Below are positions 52,952 to 64,000 of a stretch of DNA of 64,000 nucleotides, piece after piece. The stretch is taken from NCBI RefSeq assembly GCF_041146795.1, contig NC_135181.1, positions 870,001-934,000 of the forward strand. Reading direction: 5' to 3'. A program made the translations under genes and the position numbers. The DNA is from Maylandia zebra (lineage: Eukaryota > Chordata > Actinopteri > Cichliformes > Cichlidae). The notes beneath the pieces are model-generated. The model searched no databases. It was not told the origin of the DNA and worked only from the letters and a program-made list of their open reading frames with translations. Numbering within the stretch: the first letter of the stretch is position 1; every line of letters starts with the position of its first letter.

Positions 52952-54766
52952 TCATACTATCGAGATGTTGTCCAAAGTGCACGCGCACCTTTCTACGATC
53001 ATATTGGGAAATTCAGCCACCTCTATCTCGGTGTAGTCCCCTTTCTTCACCAGGTACATGATGGGTAAAGGCGCACTCTCGGACACCGTGCACCGCCGCT
53101 CGCCGTACCCGAAGTTGCGCTTGGGCTGCTTGCAGCCACCGGCGCACCTGAAAGCCTGGTACCCAGCCGGCTCAATGATCCAGTACTGTGTCCATGTCAG
53201 TGCGCGGAAGTTGATGAAGTACTCCTCTCTGCAGCAGGTGTCTTTGTTTTGGTTGTCGCAGTCACCGCGAGAGCTGAGGACGAAAAACAAGGAAAGTTAG
53301 CTGACAGCTGCTAGCATTAGCAGTAATGCGATTTAATTGATTTGTTTTGCGGGGGGGTCAGGTGCTCCAAAAGCTGTCAAAGGCCCCAAATTTCTTAGCT
53401 ACACCCGTGCTTGCTATGCAGTGGTCAATTTATAGACTGGTTTGTGTTTTCGGTTATATTACTTCAAATGACTTTGGATCATTCGTGATAGAGAGCATAT
53501 GGTGCTCTTCAGTGCCAGTCTGTAATTTGCTGCTAGATTTCTCTGAAGCACGAGAATCTGTAAAGCTCCGCCCCTTTGCCACCACGCAACACTTCTATTA
53601 ACGAATGCAAATGCTGACAGGTAAAAACAGCACAGGGTTAATTGTCACACTGACACAATATCCTGTATTTCGCGCCCTTACCCGTACTCTTCGAGGTTGA
53701 GTGTGTAGAGGACGAGCTCGGGCTTTCCCAAGGTGTTGTCCGTCTGCTCCTGGGTGGTAAAGCGGACACTCTTGGCCATCTCTGCCGCATAACTGCCAGG
53801 TCTCTCGCCCTCGATCCACACCTCCAGGTGCATAGGTGTCTTCTGCTGTGTCTTGGACCAATAGTGCACCGCCTGGGTGACATCAAAGCTCTTCCAGCCT
53901 GTCTCGTGAATGGGGATCAACCTGTAAACGCGATGGGGGCAATTCATTAAAGTGAGCTCCAACTGATAACTAGCGGAGAAGAATACCGCTGTCTTTTAAT
54001 TAAGATAGCAAGTTGATGGGGGGGGGGGCTAATTTAACGGATCCCTTACCGCGAATCTACCAGCGACGTCCGGTTGGATCCGTTGGGCAGCACCTCCACC
54101 CAGTAGATGCTGACCCTGGCGTTGCTGACGGGCCGGTGGCTCTTCCTCTCCACCGTGAATCGTTTGTGGTGGGAAGCCCGCTGGTAGAGCTTCAGCTCGG
54201 CCATGGTCACCTCACTATTATCCGGGATCCTCGCCTCCATGTCGAACATCACGCGTTGCCGACTGGTGTCAGAGTAGACGTACTCCCCGGAAATATCTAA
54301 GACACAAACCATTTCCAGCTTTTTAGTCAATTTCGCCTCTTGCGAAGGTTAAAATGACGTTTTTCATGAATATACACTGGTGCGTAAAAGTGCACCGGGT
54401 GTTACAGCTATTATGCACGTAAAATACTCTACAGCAAAATCGTTTTCTTTTCTTTTTTTGAATCTGCATGCTCCATTTGTTAAACATTTAAAAGTGCCTA
54501 CCTGCATTGCCGGGGATTCCTTTCAGGATGCCCGCAAGACTAGGCAACGATCTGCGCCTCCTGCTGTGGTGCATCTTCAGCATGCTCGTGTACTTATTTC
54601 TTATATGCGCCGGAATCACGAGATTTTCCACATCCCTTTTATGGATTCTAGGAACTTCATCCATCCCAAGCTTCTGTAGCAGTGCGTCCTTCATATCCTG
54701 ATGCGTAAAAGCCTTAACGAGACCGAAGAGAGCGGCGAAAAGGACACAAGCCCGAAGGAAATCCAT
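52952..54766 (-). CDS. lefty: Lefty, secreted Nodal antagonist (TGF-beta superfamily)
   Basis: Four exons on the minus strand: 54766-54502, 54296-54050, 53921-53682, 53273-52952. Total 1,074 nt, 357 aa (human about 366). A signal peptide covers residues 1-19 (ACVLFAALFGLVKA). Prodomain blocks are DVENLVIPAHIRNKY, SNRTSLVDSRLIPIHETGWK and SFDVTQAVHYWSK. A basic RRRR at 69-72 is a candidate convertase site. The C-terminal cystine-knot part has CDNQNKDTCC, WIIEPAGYQAFRCAGGC, RRCTVSES and the ending ERCACTLDNISIV. Lefty proteins lack the cysteine used for the inter-chain bond. Family role: blocks Nodal/EGF-CFC signalling, controlling mesendoderm and left-right asymmetry, itself induced by Nodal. 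Zebrafish has two copies (lft1, lft2); which this matches is not resolved. All donors and acceptors are GT-AG and phases fit. Confidence 0.96.
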
Positions 54767-54861
54767 GACGAAAGAGAGAGAGAAGGAAACTTCAGTGTGA
54801 CAGACGGCAGCACAGTAGCGCAGGAGAGACAGAGTGTGTCCCTCTGACACTCCTCTGGTCC

Positions 54862-54867
54862 CTTATA
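54862..54867 (-). promoter_or_regulatory. lefty: lefty TATA box
   Basis: On the minus strand the sequence reads caaTATAAGggacc about 97 bp before the lefty ATG. This places transcription start near 54,835 with a 5' UTR of about 70 nt. Inducible developmental genes often carry a TATA box. Confidence 0.6.
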
Positions 54868-55401
54868 TTGTTGCGGGTCCTCCCCGTCTTTCGCACTTTG
54901 TCGATGGGGGCAGGGACCCTTATCAGAACAAAGGTGCGACAATACAGCCCCATCCTAAACAGGATATCTAAGTGGCCATACTTCAAACAGCAACAATTAA
55001 GACTTGAGGGCCATCCGTGTAATTTCACCGCAGTTATGTTTGATGTGGCCAGAAGGAGGATTTCTTTAAAATCCGTTTCTTGCTGCGTATTTAAGTGACA
55101 AGACAATCACGTGATCTTTGTTTTATGTGCTTATATTTTTGCTTTTACTTGATTTTGAAAAGAAGAACACTGTGGAGAAGAAGGGTTTTATTTGTAGCAA
55201 GCTTGTCGTATTTGAAGTGCTGAAGAGCTTTTTTGGTTAAGTTGAATAAATGACCGTTGCTGTCTTTATCTGGACACTAATTTCTCTTAAATTGGAATAC
55301 TGTCCTCCCACGGTGTGTCCTATGCAGCTACATATGTGCCTCAGACAGACATTACTTGACCCTGTGAACCTGAAGTGCCCTCTCCTCCTTAGCACCCTTG
55401 T

Positions 55402-55404
<3 letters not shown>

Positions 55405-55457
<53 letters not shown>
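55405..55457. repeat. (CA)n microsatellite, about 26 repeats
   Basis: A pure CA run at about 0.6 kb upstream of lefty. Confidence 0.97.
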
Positions 55458-55461
<4 letters not shown>

Positions 55462-55696
55462 ATGTGTACATTCCACTGGACAATGTCAGCCTGGGCCCAG
55501 TCTGGCAGCAGTTTGTCACACGATGGGCTTAACTTCTGTCTGGATGGCTGCAGAACCTTTTTTATCCAGCAAAAGGGTCTAAAACCAAGCAGCATGTTCA
55601 CCTTGAGTCTATAACAAGCAAGGGAGTGAGTGGGTGGGGGGTCCATGGAGAAGGAGTGCAGGGCCTCGAGGGAGGAGGGGACGCTAGGGGATTAGA

Positions 55697-56267
55697 TGTT
55701 TATTCGGACCCCTGTAACCCATTCTAGGTCCACTCCAGCAGATTAAAATTATTAGCCAAACAGACAGTTTAATCCAGGGGCTGTATGAGAAAGGGAGTGT
55801 GTGTGGGGGGAGGCAGGGGGTGGATGTGGATTGGGGCAGGCTCTTCACAAGTTGGTGATTATCTGATTCCATTGCGAGGATTTGCCTTGCCTTTTTTGTC
55901 ACACAAACATTAGAAGAGGGTTGCTCTCACTGGCTGCCCAGAAGCTCCAGGCTCTGGTTGTGTATTGGCCGTGTTTGCTTAGAGATGTCAGACAGACTGA
56001 AGGAGCACACAGGAAGAGCAAATGACAGATGACTGCCAGACCCGCTTGTAGCAGCTCGAGAGGTTGCATCTGCCCAGTAAAGACAAATTATTAATTAGTG
56101 GCAGAGCCCCAGTAGCACATGACACGGTGCACGTGTGTTGTAATCTTTGAAATGCATTTATTGGAAACGGGCTCGGCGTGGCTGCGTGTGTGCAAAGGTA
56201 AAGTACGTGTAAGTGTGCAGAGGGATAATCAGCGGGTAACAAATAGATGTGATCCATCCTGTTTATT
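55697..56267. promoter_or_regulatory. candidate FoxH1-motif cluster upstream of lefty
   Basis: Three matches to the FoxH1 consensus TGTKKATT: TGTTTATT at 55,697-55,704, TGTGGATT at 55,825-55,832 and TGTTTATT at 56,260-56,267. They lie 0.9-1.5 kb upstream of lefty, a gene known in other vertebrates to be driven by Nodal through FoxH1/Smad enhancers. Motifs this short occur by chance. Confidence 0.25.
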
Positions 56268-56499
56268 TCAGTTATACTAAAAACGTGCGTCTGTGTCGGG
56301 ATCCTGCATTGCAGCTGGTTGTAAGTCAGCATCAGAAGCCTTTGGCAGGGTCCGTGTGCGCCTGTGTTTGTGTTCTGATTTTGATGAAGGTCAGGTTTGC
56401 AGTTCGGTTTGCTCCTGATTTGATTTTATCCTTAAAAAATGTTCTTTTGTGCACTTTTTTCATTATTATATATGTATGTGTGGTATTTGTCACACTGTG

Positions 56500-59400
56500 A
56501 GAGTTCATCGCTTCAGAATGGCACTGTGGTATAACAATACAATACAAACGTGTGCACGGTCATGCACATATCCAAAATCCCAATAAGCAGATATTTTATT
56601 AAAGTTAGCTTTAGAAGTTCACCGTATCACTTCCTGTAGTTTTTCTTTTGCTTTATTCTAAACTCTAAAAAATTCAGTTTGTTTAATAAAAAAGAAACTC
56701 GCTTAATTTTAGTTCATTCTAACAGCGTCAGTCTTTGGTTTCATGATATTTAATATGTATATATAGATATTGTGTTTTTGGTTGGGACATTTGACGTCTG
56801 TGGCATTCTTACAACCCAATTAGTGGAAACAACATTAGTCACCAGACACTTTGTTCATTTTATTCATTTAAACGATGAGACTCGTTAATTAGGCTTTAAT
56901 CAACAGTCTAAAGAGACCATGTTCAGCCATTACCCCAAACTACATGTTGTTAACTCTTTGAGGTCTCAGTGAGGATTACAAGTAACCCCGACTAACCTGA
57001 ACTCAGCCTAGACTCCAATAGTCCAACATCTGAGCCACAGAGGGGTGACGTCTTGTATTCGGCTTCTCTGGCACGCTTTAAAAACTATTTGAAATTGTTT
57101 GTTTCCCCAAAATATGAAATGCTTTTTTGTTTTCTTCAAAGATTACAGCTGGGATTAAATTAAAAATAAAAAGTATGCCCAAAATGCTGACTTAAAGTAA
57201 TTTGATTACATGTACCTGTAAATGTTCCATGCCATTGGATAAATATACATTCAGTTTATGCCAAGCATGGTTTCCTTGACAATTCATTAACAAACAAACC
57301 TTTGACTTCATTTTTTTAATTTCAGTTGCATTTTAATCAAAAAATGTAATTTGTGTTTATCAGGGTTATGACTCATCACAGACTGTTACAGGGATCTTGA
57401 ACATAAAATAAAGTGGTGTTGTTCGTGCACACTGATGGTATACTGTTACTTCTGTTTTCCTTCAAACACCGAAGGAAGGATAAAGCTGCTCAAAAGTGTA
57501 TGCTAATGATAATAATCAGCGCATCCTCCATAACAAAGAGCCACGGGTGAGGTCCAAACCTGTAGACTGTCTGTGGTCAGCAGACATGTAAATTCCAAGC
57601 AAATCTTGTCCAGTCCAGCCAGATGCCAGTCTAAGTGCCTGCTCTCCACAGCCTAAAATACTCTGCTGTCCGCTCTGCCTCACATTACAACCCCTAATTT
57701 GGGAAATTAAGATGGCCTTTGTGTGATATTTCTCAGTCCTCCTTCCTTCCCATGACGCTCAGAGACGAGCTGCCTAGTTCAAAGCCGCATCTCATACACT
57801 CATAGGTGCCATTTCTTTTCAATCAAAGGCCCAACGAGCTCCTTCAATCCACAACGCAGGTGTTAATTAGTATCCGCCCATTTGCATTCAAAAGCAGTCC
57901 AATTTATAGGTCAATCCGTTCCATTTGCGCAGCATCAGACCTCCCTGTTTCTGCTTTGAATGCGTATACAGGAAGAGGGCAGAGGCGCAGTTTGGTTTGC
58001 GCATTATGTTGTAGCATCTCATTATTACGCGTCTCCCTGGGAACAAGGCGGAGCTGCTGCATGCTCCAAAAAGTCAATATTGAACTTGTGTTGGTGGTCA
58101 CGGCAAAAGCCCCATTATGATGCGCTCGAGCATTGTCAATCACTGCTACTGGCCGCCTTATCTCCACGCCAAATATTTGGAGAAATGAACCGCACTAGTT
58201 TGCACATTAATGGTCCACACCAGCTCTTCTCTTTCAGCTCCCGCAGACGCGTCTGGATCTAAAGCTGGCTGCCAATAATCATCGATCAGTGCGTGACAAA
58301 GACGAAGCGCTAGACCCGTGCAGGGCAATACTGTTACTGCCCTCCGCGATGTCGACCAACCGCAGGACGGTTTAATTGCATTTCGCACAGCGAATGACGG
58401 ATCAGTCAGCGCAGACATGCGCGTTGACCCCGCTGCAGACAAATGGGATCAGACACGTTTAATTAGGACTATCAGTACATATTTTCATTGGCTTTTAATT
58501 CATCGACAGTTGTGATGGACTGAACCATCGTGGCTCCTAGGAAATATTTCAAAATCTACAACCCGATGAGGGAAAATCTCACGCAAGAAATTCAACAGCT
58601 CTGTTGTGCAACTTACAAAAAGGCTCGTGGCTTTCAGTAGCTGTGCTGAAACGGTTTGTACAGCAGAGGACGCCGTGCGCAAGCGCGTAGAGGCTTTAAA
58701 GGAAACTTCCACCCCGAAACCCCCATTTGCGCTGTGCTACGTTCAAAAGATCCGATAATCATGACGACGTTAAATAGATAGCAGGAAGGCAACATCGACA
58801 CTTGGATTGATAGCATCATCGAGGAAATAAATATATGAATAAATGTACACTTAGATCTCTTTATTGCCCTTATTGCTTTGTCCTATTCTAATTAGACCAC
58901 TTGTGAACATAACAGTTGAACTGAATTGTTCATTGTACGTGACTTTTAACAGGATACTTGCAGTGCTTAAATTTATTAACCTCCTTGTCAAAAAACAAGA
59001 AAAATATCTCAGAAATCTGTCAAGCACTTGTTTAAAATGACCTTATTTATTTTATTTTATTAAGAGTAAATGTGAAAATTCATGGATAACAGCAATAATT
59101 GTAGTTTGGCATTAAAAGCAGCATTTTGATTTAACAGCTTGCGCACACTGGTCGATTAACCATTACAGAAATATCAGGAATGACTTTGGTCACTGTGACA
59201 CTTTAGAGCAGAGATGCTGACTCGTTTTACATCAAGGGCCACAGGTAACCCACAGTGATCTGAAGTGGGCTGGAGGAGTCAAACTAGCCTTTCTGTGACA
59301 TTTAACCACATTTAATCCCAGAGATATGTGCATAGAACATAAAGAATTTCAACAGCACACGTCCGTTTTTCTACATGAAAGATGTGTAAAATCACTGAAA

Positions 59401-60800
59401 ACGATCATATTTATATAACACAGTTTTTGTTCATTCACAGAAAATGTTCTTTCCCCCCCAAAGTGTCCACAGTACACAGCGGAAAACAGGAAGTTGTCTG
59501 CCATTTATTTGTTTATGCATTACTTAAATACTTTGGTGTAGCATGAATGGCCATGCAGGAATCTTAGTCAGCAGAAAATGTCATATAAAAGTTATAAATA
59601 CACAGTTTAAAGTCCAAAAATCCATCCTCGCAGTCAAAGTCGTCCCTGCAGTCGGATTGGAGGCTTTGGCGGGCAGATTCTGGCCCCGGGCCCTATGTTT
59701 AGCACCACTGATTTCAAGTAAGTGTTGCATAAACCTTACATGGGCTGGTGTTCTAATAGATGTGTAAAGCACTGTACGCCGTGAGCAACCATCACTGCTG
59801 TTTTACATGATATTCATTCTTTCACGACAAAATGACACCAGATTGATGCGAGGACAAAAAGAGTCCGAGTGTCGACCAGGAAGGATTTCACATTTCTACG
59901 AACTTTCAAGACCCATGTCACACAAACTCTGATGTGATCAAGTCTGCTGAAGGACAGAAGCATTTAAAAGCATTTAAAACTAACTATAGACGCTTTACAT
60001 GAACATAATTCACCTACCAAACACGATATTAATGAGGACTGAGTGTCGTATCAGACTGATTAGATCCTGTTCATCACATACTTCTAAACTACCAGTGCAG
60101 GAAGTGACAATTTTGGAAAGAGAAATAATAACAATCCTTCCACGTTAAAGTGTTGTAATACAAATACACCTCAGTATATGCAGTGAACGCACCGAGACCG
60201 AAGGCGCTCGGTTTCACTGGGTTTGGCAAAAAGATTGCGAAGCGCTCAGAGCGACCTGTGACAGGATTATCTCAGCAGACGCCACATGATTTCTGCTTTC
60301 TCACCACACATCGTTTCATTTTCATGGTCGAGCTGCTCGCTGTCCTGAAGCATTTGGTGCTGTGTGTTTTTGAACTTTACTGATAAAATGTGCTTACTTG
60401 TGAAGATTGAACATGCATCGATAAAATGGCAAACGGACGCGTTCAACGTGAAATGTCCTGATCACATGATCCACATTTGAATGTAATATCCACGCGGACA
60501 CACGAGACCCGTTTCCAGCAACCATCACGCCTGCTGGAAGTGAAGGTTGTGTGTACTCCTCCCTTTCACAGCCAAACTGGGCCAAGAGTGCAGAGCTGTG
60601 CAGAGTAACACTGATGATTGGCTCTCTGATGGGCTCGGTTAACTGTTCAATCCAACAAGGGTGATGAACATCTCCAAACAATCAACAATGAAAACTCAAT
60701 CAAAGCACAGCAGTCTGAGTGCAGGCTGACAAACAGAAGCAAACACAGCAAGTGTGTTGGAAATATAGCAACAACACTTGTGCGAGGAATTGTGTCTAAT
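56500..60800. other. lefty-cdc42bpa intergenic sequence
   Basis: No coding exon was recognised. The interval 57,800-58,450 is less A/T-rich and contains dense homeodomain/TALE-like words (gtcaatcactg, caataatcatcgatcag), which is the look of a developmental non-coding element. The rest is A/T-rich without features. Confidence 0.3.
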
Positions 60801-60824
60801 AACAAAAGCACTCAGACGTAACTG

Positions 60825-61090
60825 CACTGCTTCAGAATCAGAATCTTTATTGACATCGTGCTTTCAAACAATGAAAATAGTTTGGAAAAATAGTGAAAAG
60901 AGGGCACTTTTAAGTGTTGTGTACAAGAATATAAGATAAGACTTTATTGATCCCACAACGGGGACATTTTTGCGTCACCTCAGCTCAGGTACAGATATCA
61001 GAAGGAAATACAAAAATACAAATAAGTACAATCAGTGAAAAAAGTAAGATAACACACTACATACAATGGTAGCATACACAGTATGTGATT
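60825..61090 (-). repeat. LINE/SINE-tail-like fragments
   Basis: Two phrases, cagaatcagaatctttattg (60,834) and aagactttattgatcccaca (60,937) with acggggacattttt, read on the minus strand like the 3' tails of common fish LINEs (aatttcccc...ataaag). The latter parallels 13,004-13,040 on the plus strand. Boundaries are uncertain. Confidence 0.35.
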
Positions 61091-61899
61091 ATGGATATGG
61101 CTGGAAATATGGAAGACATAAACTATATAGCTTGATATAGCTATTGTACCACTACTATATGACATCAGAGTTGATTTCCCTTTAATCAGGTGACTGCGTC
61201 TTATATGGCACGTTGTTGTGCGCTTACTTCATCACATCTCGTGTCTTTCTTCTACAGTCAGGGGGCCCTGAACTATTTATTTTCTTAAGTATGGAAGTTT
61301 TATGTTCCCCTTTGTTGGGGTGTGTGGCCTCAAACACCTTCTCCTTCTCTCTCCGTCTCCCTTCCCCCAAACATTCAGCTGCTTAGGCCGTTATTGATTA
61401 CTGGGTGCACTTTGAGCAGTGATAAGCACTAAAGGGATCATTTCCAAACAAGGAATGATCAGTTCAGACTCTGAACTACATGAAACCCCATGCACTGTTT
61501 CTATGCAAATAGGGAGCGAGAGCGTGCCACACAGACCCTTTTTGTGTCAGACATTTAAGGTGTGACTGTGAATGCAAAAGCGAGACACATTTGGTAGATT
61601 GCATAATGGTTTGTGGGGAATCTGACTGTCATATTTGATGCATGTGGCTGTGTGAGGTGGCTCACTGTCACAGCTAGCTGGACTCGACACAGTTGCACTG
61701 ACGCAGGCTGGACTGTATCTCGTTTAAGTGCTGTGTTTGCGGTCGGTTACAGGGACAGCAGTCATTGTTACTCCCGCGTGAAGAAAAAGACGCCACCAGC
61801 ACACAGCCCGCAGTTCCCATTCACAATATTGACAACACCCCCTCCCATCAACACCCCCCCGCCTCTCCCATTCGCACAGCAGATGCTGTGACGGGCGCC

Positions 61900-62892
61900 A
61901 TGATGATGATCTGGGATTTTGCCTGCAGCAGCGACCAGAGACGTTAGAACAGTGGTAGATAGGCCGCGAGCTATAGAGGACGTCTCGAGACACGGGAAAC
62001 ATGGCGGATTAACGAGCATGCGTGGAAGTTGGAAACTGTAAACGCGTTACCTAACATCACAGACTGATAACCTTTTTTTTGGACAGCGTCGAAACGTGTT
62101 CAGAGACACCGTGTTCAAATCAAACTGGTAAGACGAGACTGAAATATCCGCGAGATATCCACAACAGCAAACACGGTGGTAGAAGTATAACGTCCAAAGA
62201 AAAAAACAACAACCTAACTAAAAACGTGATAATTAATAATTTTACTTTTTACTTAAAGTAATTTAATAAAATTTCAAAAATAATTCCCCAAATAACAGCC
62301 CAGAAACATTAGTCCGGATGATTGGTCGCATACTGGAGAGACTTACTTCTAGAAGGATCTTCTATGGTTAAAAAAGAAGGTACGTATTTATCAATAACTC
62401 ATAATTACGTTTCTGACGAGAGCTATTTGTAAGCCATTCATAATTTCCAGCAGAGCCACTTTTCCCACAATGCAGCGCGGTGCTGCAGCGCACCAGAGCA
62501 GTGTATAGTGGGTTATCTTTTCAGTTTAAAGCCTCTGGCATCGAGCCGCTGGTAGCTGACTGGGGAAAGACGGCAAAGCAGCGAACGACCGGCGGTGCAA
62601 AGGGAAGGACGGGGGGGAATTTAGGCAGTGTCCCGTATTTGGAATAAGCGAGGCTAGAGAATACAGCTTCCCCCTGACGTGAAACGAGCTTTTCTGCAAC
62701 CTTCATAAGAGAAAAAAAGGAGCCGCATTTTTCTCCTTTGACGGCTAACTTACAGGCTGGTTGGAACTCTTGGCTAACCATCGCGTTTGAACTGTGAAGA
62801 AACTAAAGAGACGTTGACGAAGATTGGGATTTAAAGAACATATCTCCCAGCAGTGAGTTGTGAAAACAAGGGGATATTTTGCAGTTAGATAA

Positions 62893-62923
<31 letters not shown>

Positions 62924-63664
62924 CACATTGTCAGAGACAGACGGCATTTGGTTGAGACGTGTTAACGCTGCGTGTTACATGTCAACTCCCGGGAAAAGGG
63001 GGAAGTTGTGGCATCAAGGAACGGAGAAAAGTAGCGTTAACGTTAGCTCCCTGGTTAGCTGAACAGCTAACCTAGCAGGCTGCTAAGCTGCTGTCGCCCT
63101 TCCATTCCTGGAGCAGAGGAGGGGCGCTGGGGCTTTGTAGCATTGCAGATCTGGTTTGCATTTTTTGGATTGCTGCAAGAATGGAGAATCCCAAATATCT
63201 GTCTCAACTCAGGGAGAGGTTCTGAACGGCTTCGACTAGGTTATTTTAAATATATATATATTCTCTTAACGCCAGAGGAGAGCAGAAAACTGCCTGCTAA
63301 CGCTGCGATTCCAACAAAATCAGCCGGCCCGGAGCAGCCAGGGTCTGTTACAGGCTTACTTCTTTTCTTATGCACCCTTTGAGGGGTTGGGGGGATAGGT
63401 ATTAAAAAATGGGGAAGTGCTGTACGTCTCACCCAGCTTCAAGATACTGGCTCTCGAGAGGAAGGTCATGATTAGGCGCATTTTATCGCTTATTTAGCAC
63501 CGGCTTGGCCTCAACGCGCAAAAGTTTGATTATTTTTCGAGACGTGCAGTGGCGAGAACTTTTCAAGGCCCCCCTCTGCGCTGACTTCCAGGCCGAGGAG
63601 GTGTTTGCTCGTCCAACCCCATCCATCACCATTGCTTCAAAAGGCCAACAGTAAGGAATAGAAC
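61900..63664 (+). promoter_or_regulatory. cdc42bpa: cdc42bpa promoter and 5' UTR region
   Basis: A CpG-containing region precedes the first coding exon. A YY1-type motif, aacATGGCGG, is at 61,998-62,007. A CCAAT-type gattggt lies near 62,320. Transcribed-looking, stop-rich sequence runs to the ATG at 63,665. A poly-A/(TA)n tract interrupts it at 62,891-62,926. MRCK-alpha transcripts have long 5' UTRs in other vertebrates, so a start anywhere from 62.0 to 62.9 kb is possible. Confidence 0.35.
62891..62926. repeat. poly-A and (TA)n tract
   Basis: Eleven A residues followed by about 11 TA repeats and acac, upstream of cdc42bpa. Confidence 0.95.
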
Positions 63665-63842
63665 ATGTCGGGAGAGGTGCGTTTGAAGAAGCTGGAGAAG
63701 CTGATCCTGGACGGGCCGGCTCAGTCTAATGGCCAGTGCCTGAGTGTGGAGACGCTGCTGGATATCCTGGTGTGCCTCTATGATGAGTGCAACAACTCCC
63801 CCCTCAGAAGGGAGAAAAACGTCCTGGAGTTTTTGGAATGGG
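63665..63842 (+). CDS. cdc42bpa: MRCK-alpha (CDC42-binding protein kinase alpha), first coding exon, partial
   Basis: The exon encodes residues 1-59, beginning [18 protein letters not shown], then [19 protein letters not shown] and [13 protein letters not shown]. It ends in phase 1 at a gtatgt donor starting 63,843. The family's next exon begins with the AKPF block, which fits that phase. MSGEVRL and the [10 protein letters not shown] block favour MRCK-alpha over MRCK-beta, which starts MSAKVRL. The full protein (about 1,700 aa) is a Cdc42-regulated Ser/Thr kinase that controls actomyosin; only its N-terminal dimerisation region is here. The rest lies beyond the right edge. Confidence 0.93.
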
Positions 63843-64000
63843 GTATGTATTCTTCTTATTTACTCCATTTTCCCTTTCTTTCTTTGGTAAGATGATCAAG
63901 CTAATAATACTGTTGGCGCAGTGGCCCTCCCTTTCTCCCATCACATTCCTTTTATAGAAGCAGCAGGGCTCACTTTGGCCTCCTCTTAACACACTGGCTC
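63843..64000 (+). other. cdc42bpa: start of cdc42bpa intron 1
   Basis: Intronic sequence after the gtatgt donor, without features, to the window end. Confidence 0.8.

Overview
The window is eukaryotic, from a ray-finned (teleost) fish. Vertebrate-type genes with GT-AG introns sit among L2/Rex1-type LINEs, tRNA-derived SINEs, Tc1/mariner and PIF/Harbinger DNA transposons and CA/GT microsatellites typical of percomorph fish. A cichlid-like species is a guess only.

Four protein genes are supported. (1) A KIF26-family unconventional kinesin on the minus strand, 33,163 down to 9,800: 14 exons rebuilt in phase give 5,727 nt (1,908 codons plus stop) without its 5' first exon. It is best read as a divergent teleost kif26b. 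(2) hnrnpu on the plus strand, 38,122-45,427: 14 exons, 798 aa, complete, with SAP, acidic, SPRY, P-loop kinase-like and RGG regions. (3) lefty, a Nodal antagonist of the TGF-beta superfamily, on the minus strand, 54,766-52,952: 4 exons, 357 aa, complete. (4) The first coding exon of cdc42bpa (MRCK-alpha) on the plus strand at 63,665-63,842, running off the right edge. The human counterparts all lie on 1q42-q44 (from memory), so this is a conserved, compacted synteny block. kif26b/hnrnpu and lefty/cdc42bpa are two divergent pairs.

Layout. 1-9,800 has no recognised gene: an L2 LINE carrying a nested Harbinger element (about 1.6-3.5 kb), a 1.1-kb 12-bp minisatellite (about 7-8.1 kb) and a SINE. 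9.8-33.2 kb is the kinesin gene, whose introns hold a (GT)n tract, a decayed Tc1 element and a SINE. 33.2-38 kb holds an L2 tail and a dead mariner-like element with ~280-bp terminal inverted repeats. 38.1-46.1 kb is hnrnpu with its 3' UTR. 47.3-49.6 kb is a composite LINE: an R2/R4-like element with a 5' inversion, itself split by an L2/Rex1-type fragment. 52.9-54.9 kb is lefty. 55-63.6 kb is intergenic sequence and the cdc42bpa promoter/5' UTR.

No RNA gene, CRISPR or prokaryotic system was seen. The most unusual items are the twin-priming-like rearranged LINE, the exact TTA-flanked Harbinger insertion into an L2 RT frame, the two-state CpG/TpG minisatellite, and a kinesin motor whose P-loop lysine and switch II glycine are missing.
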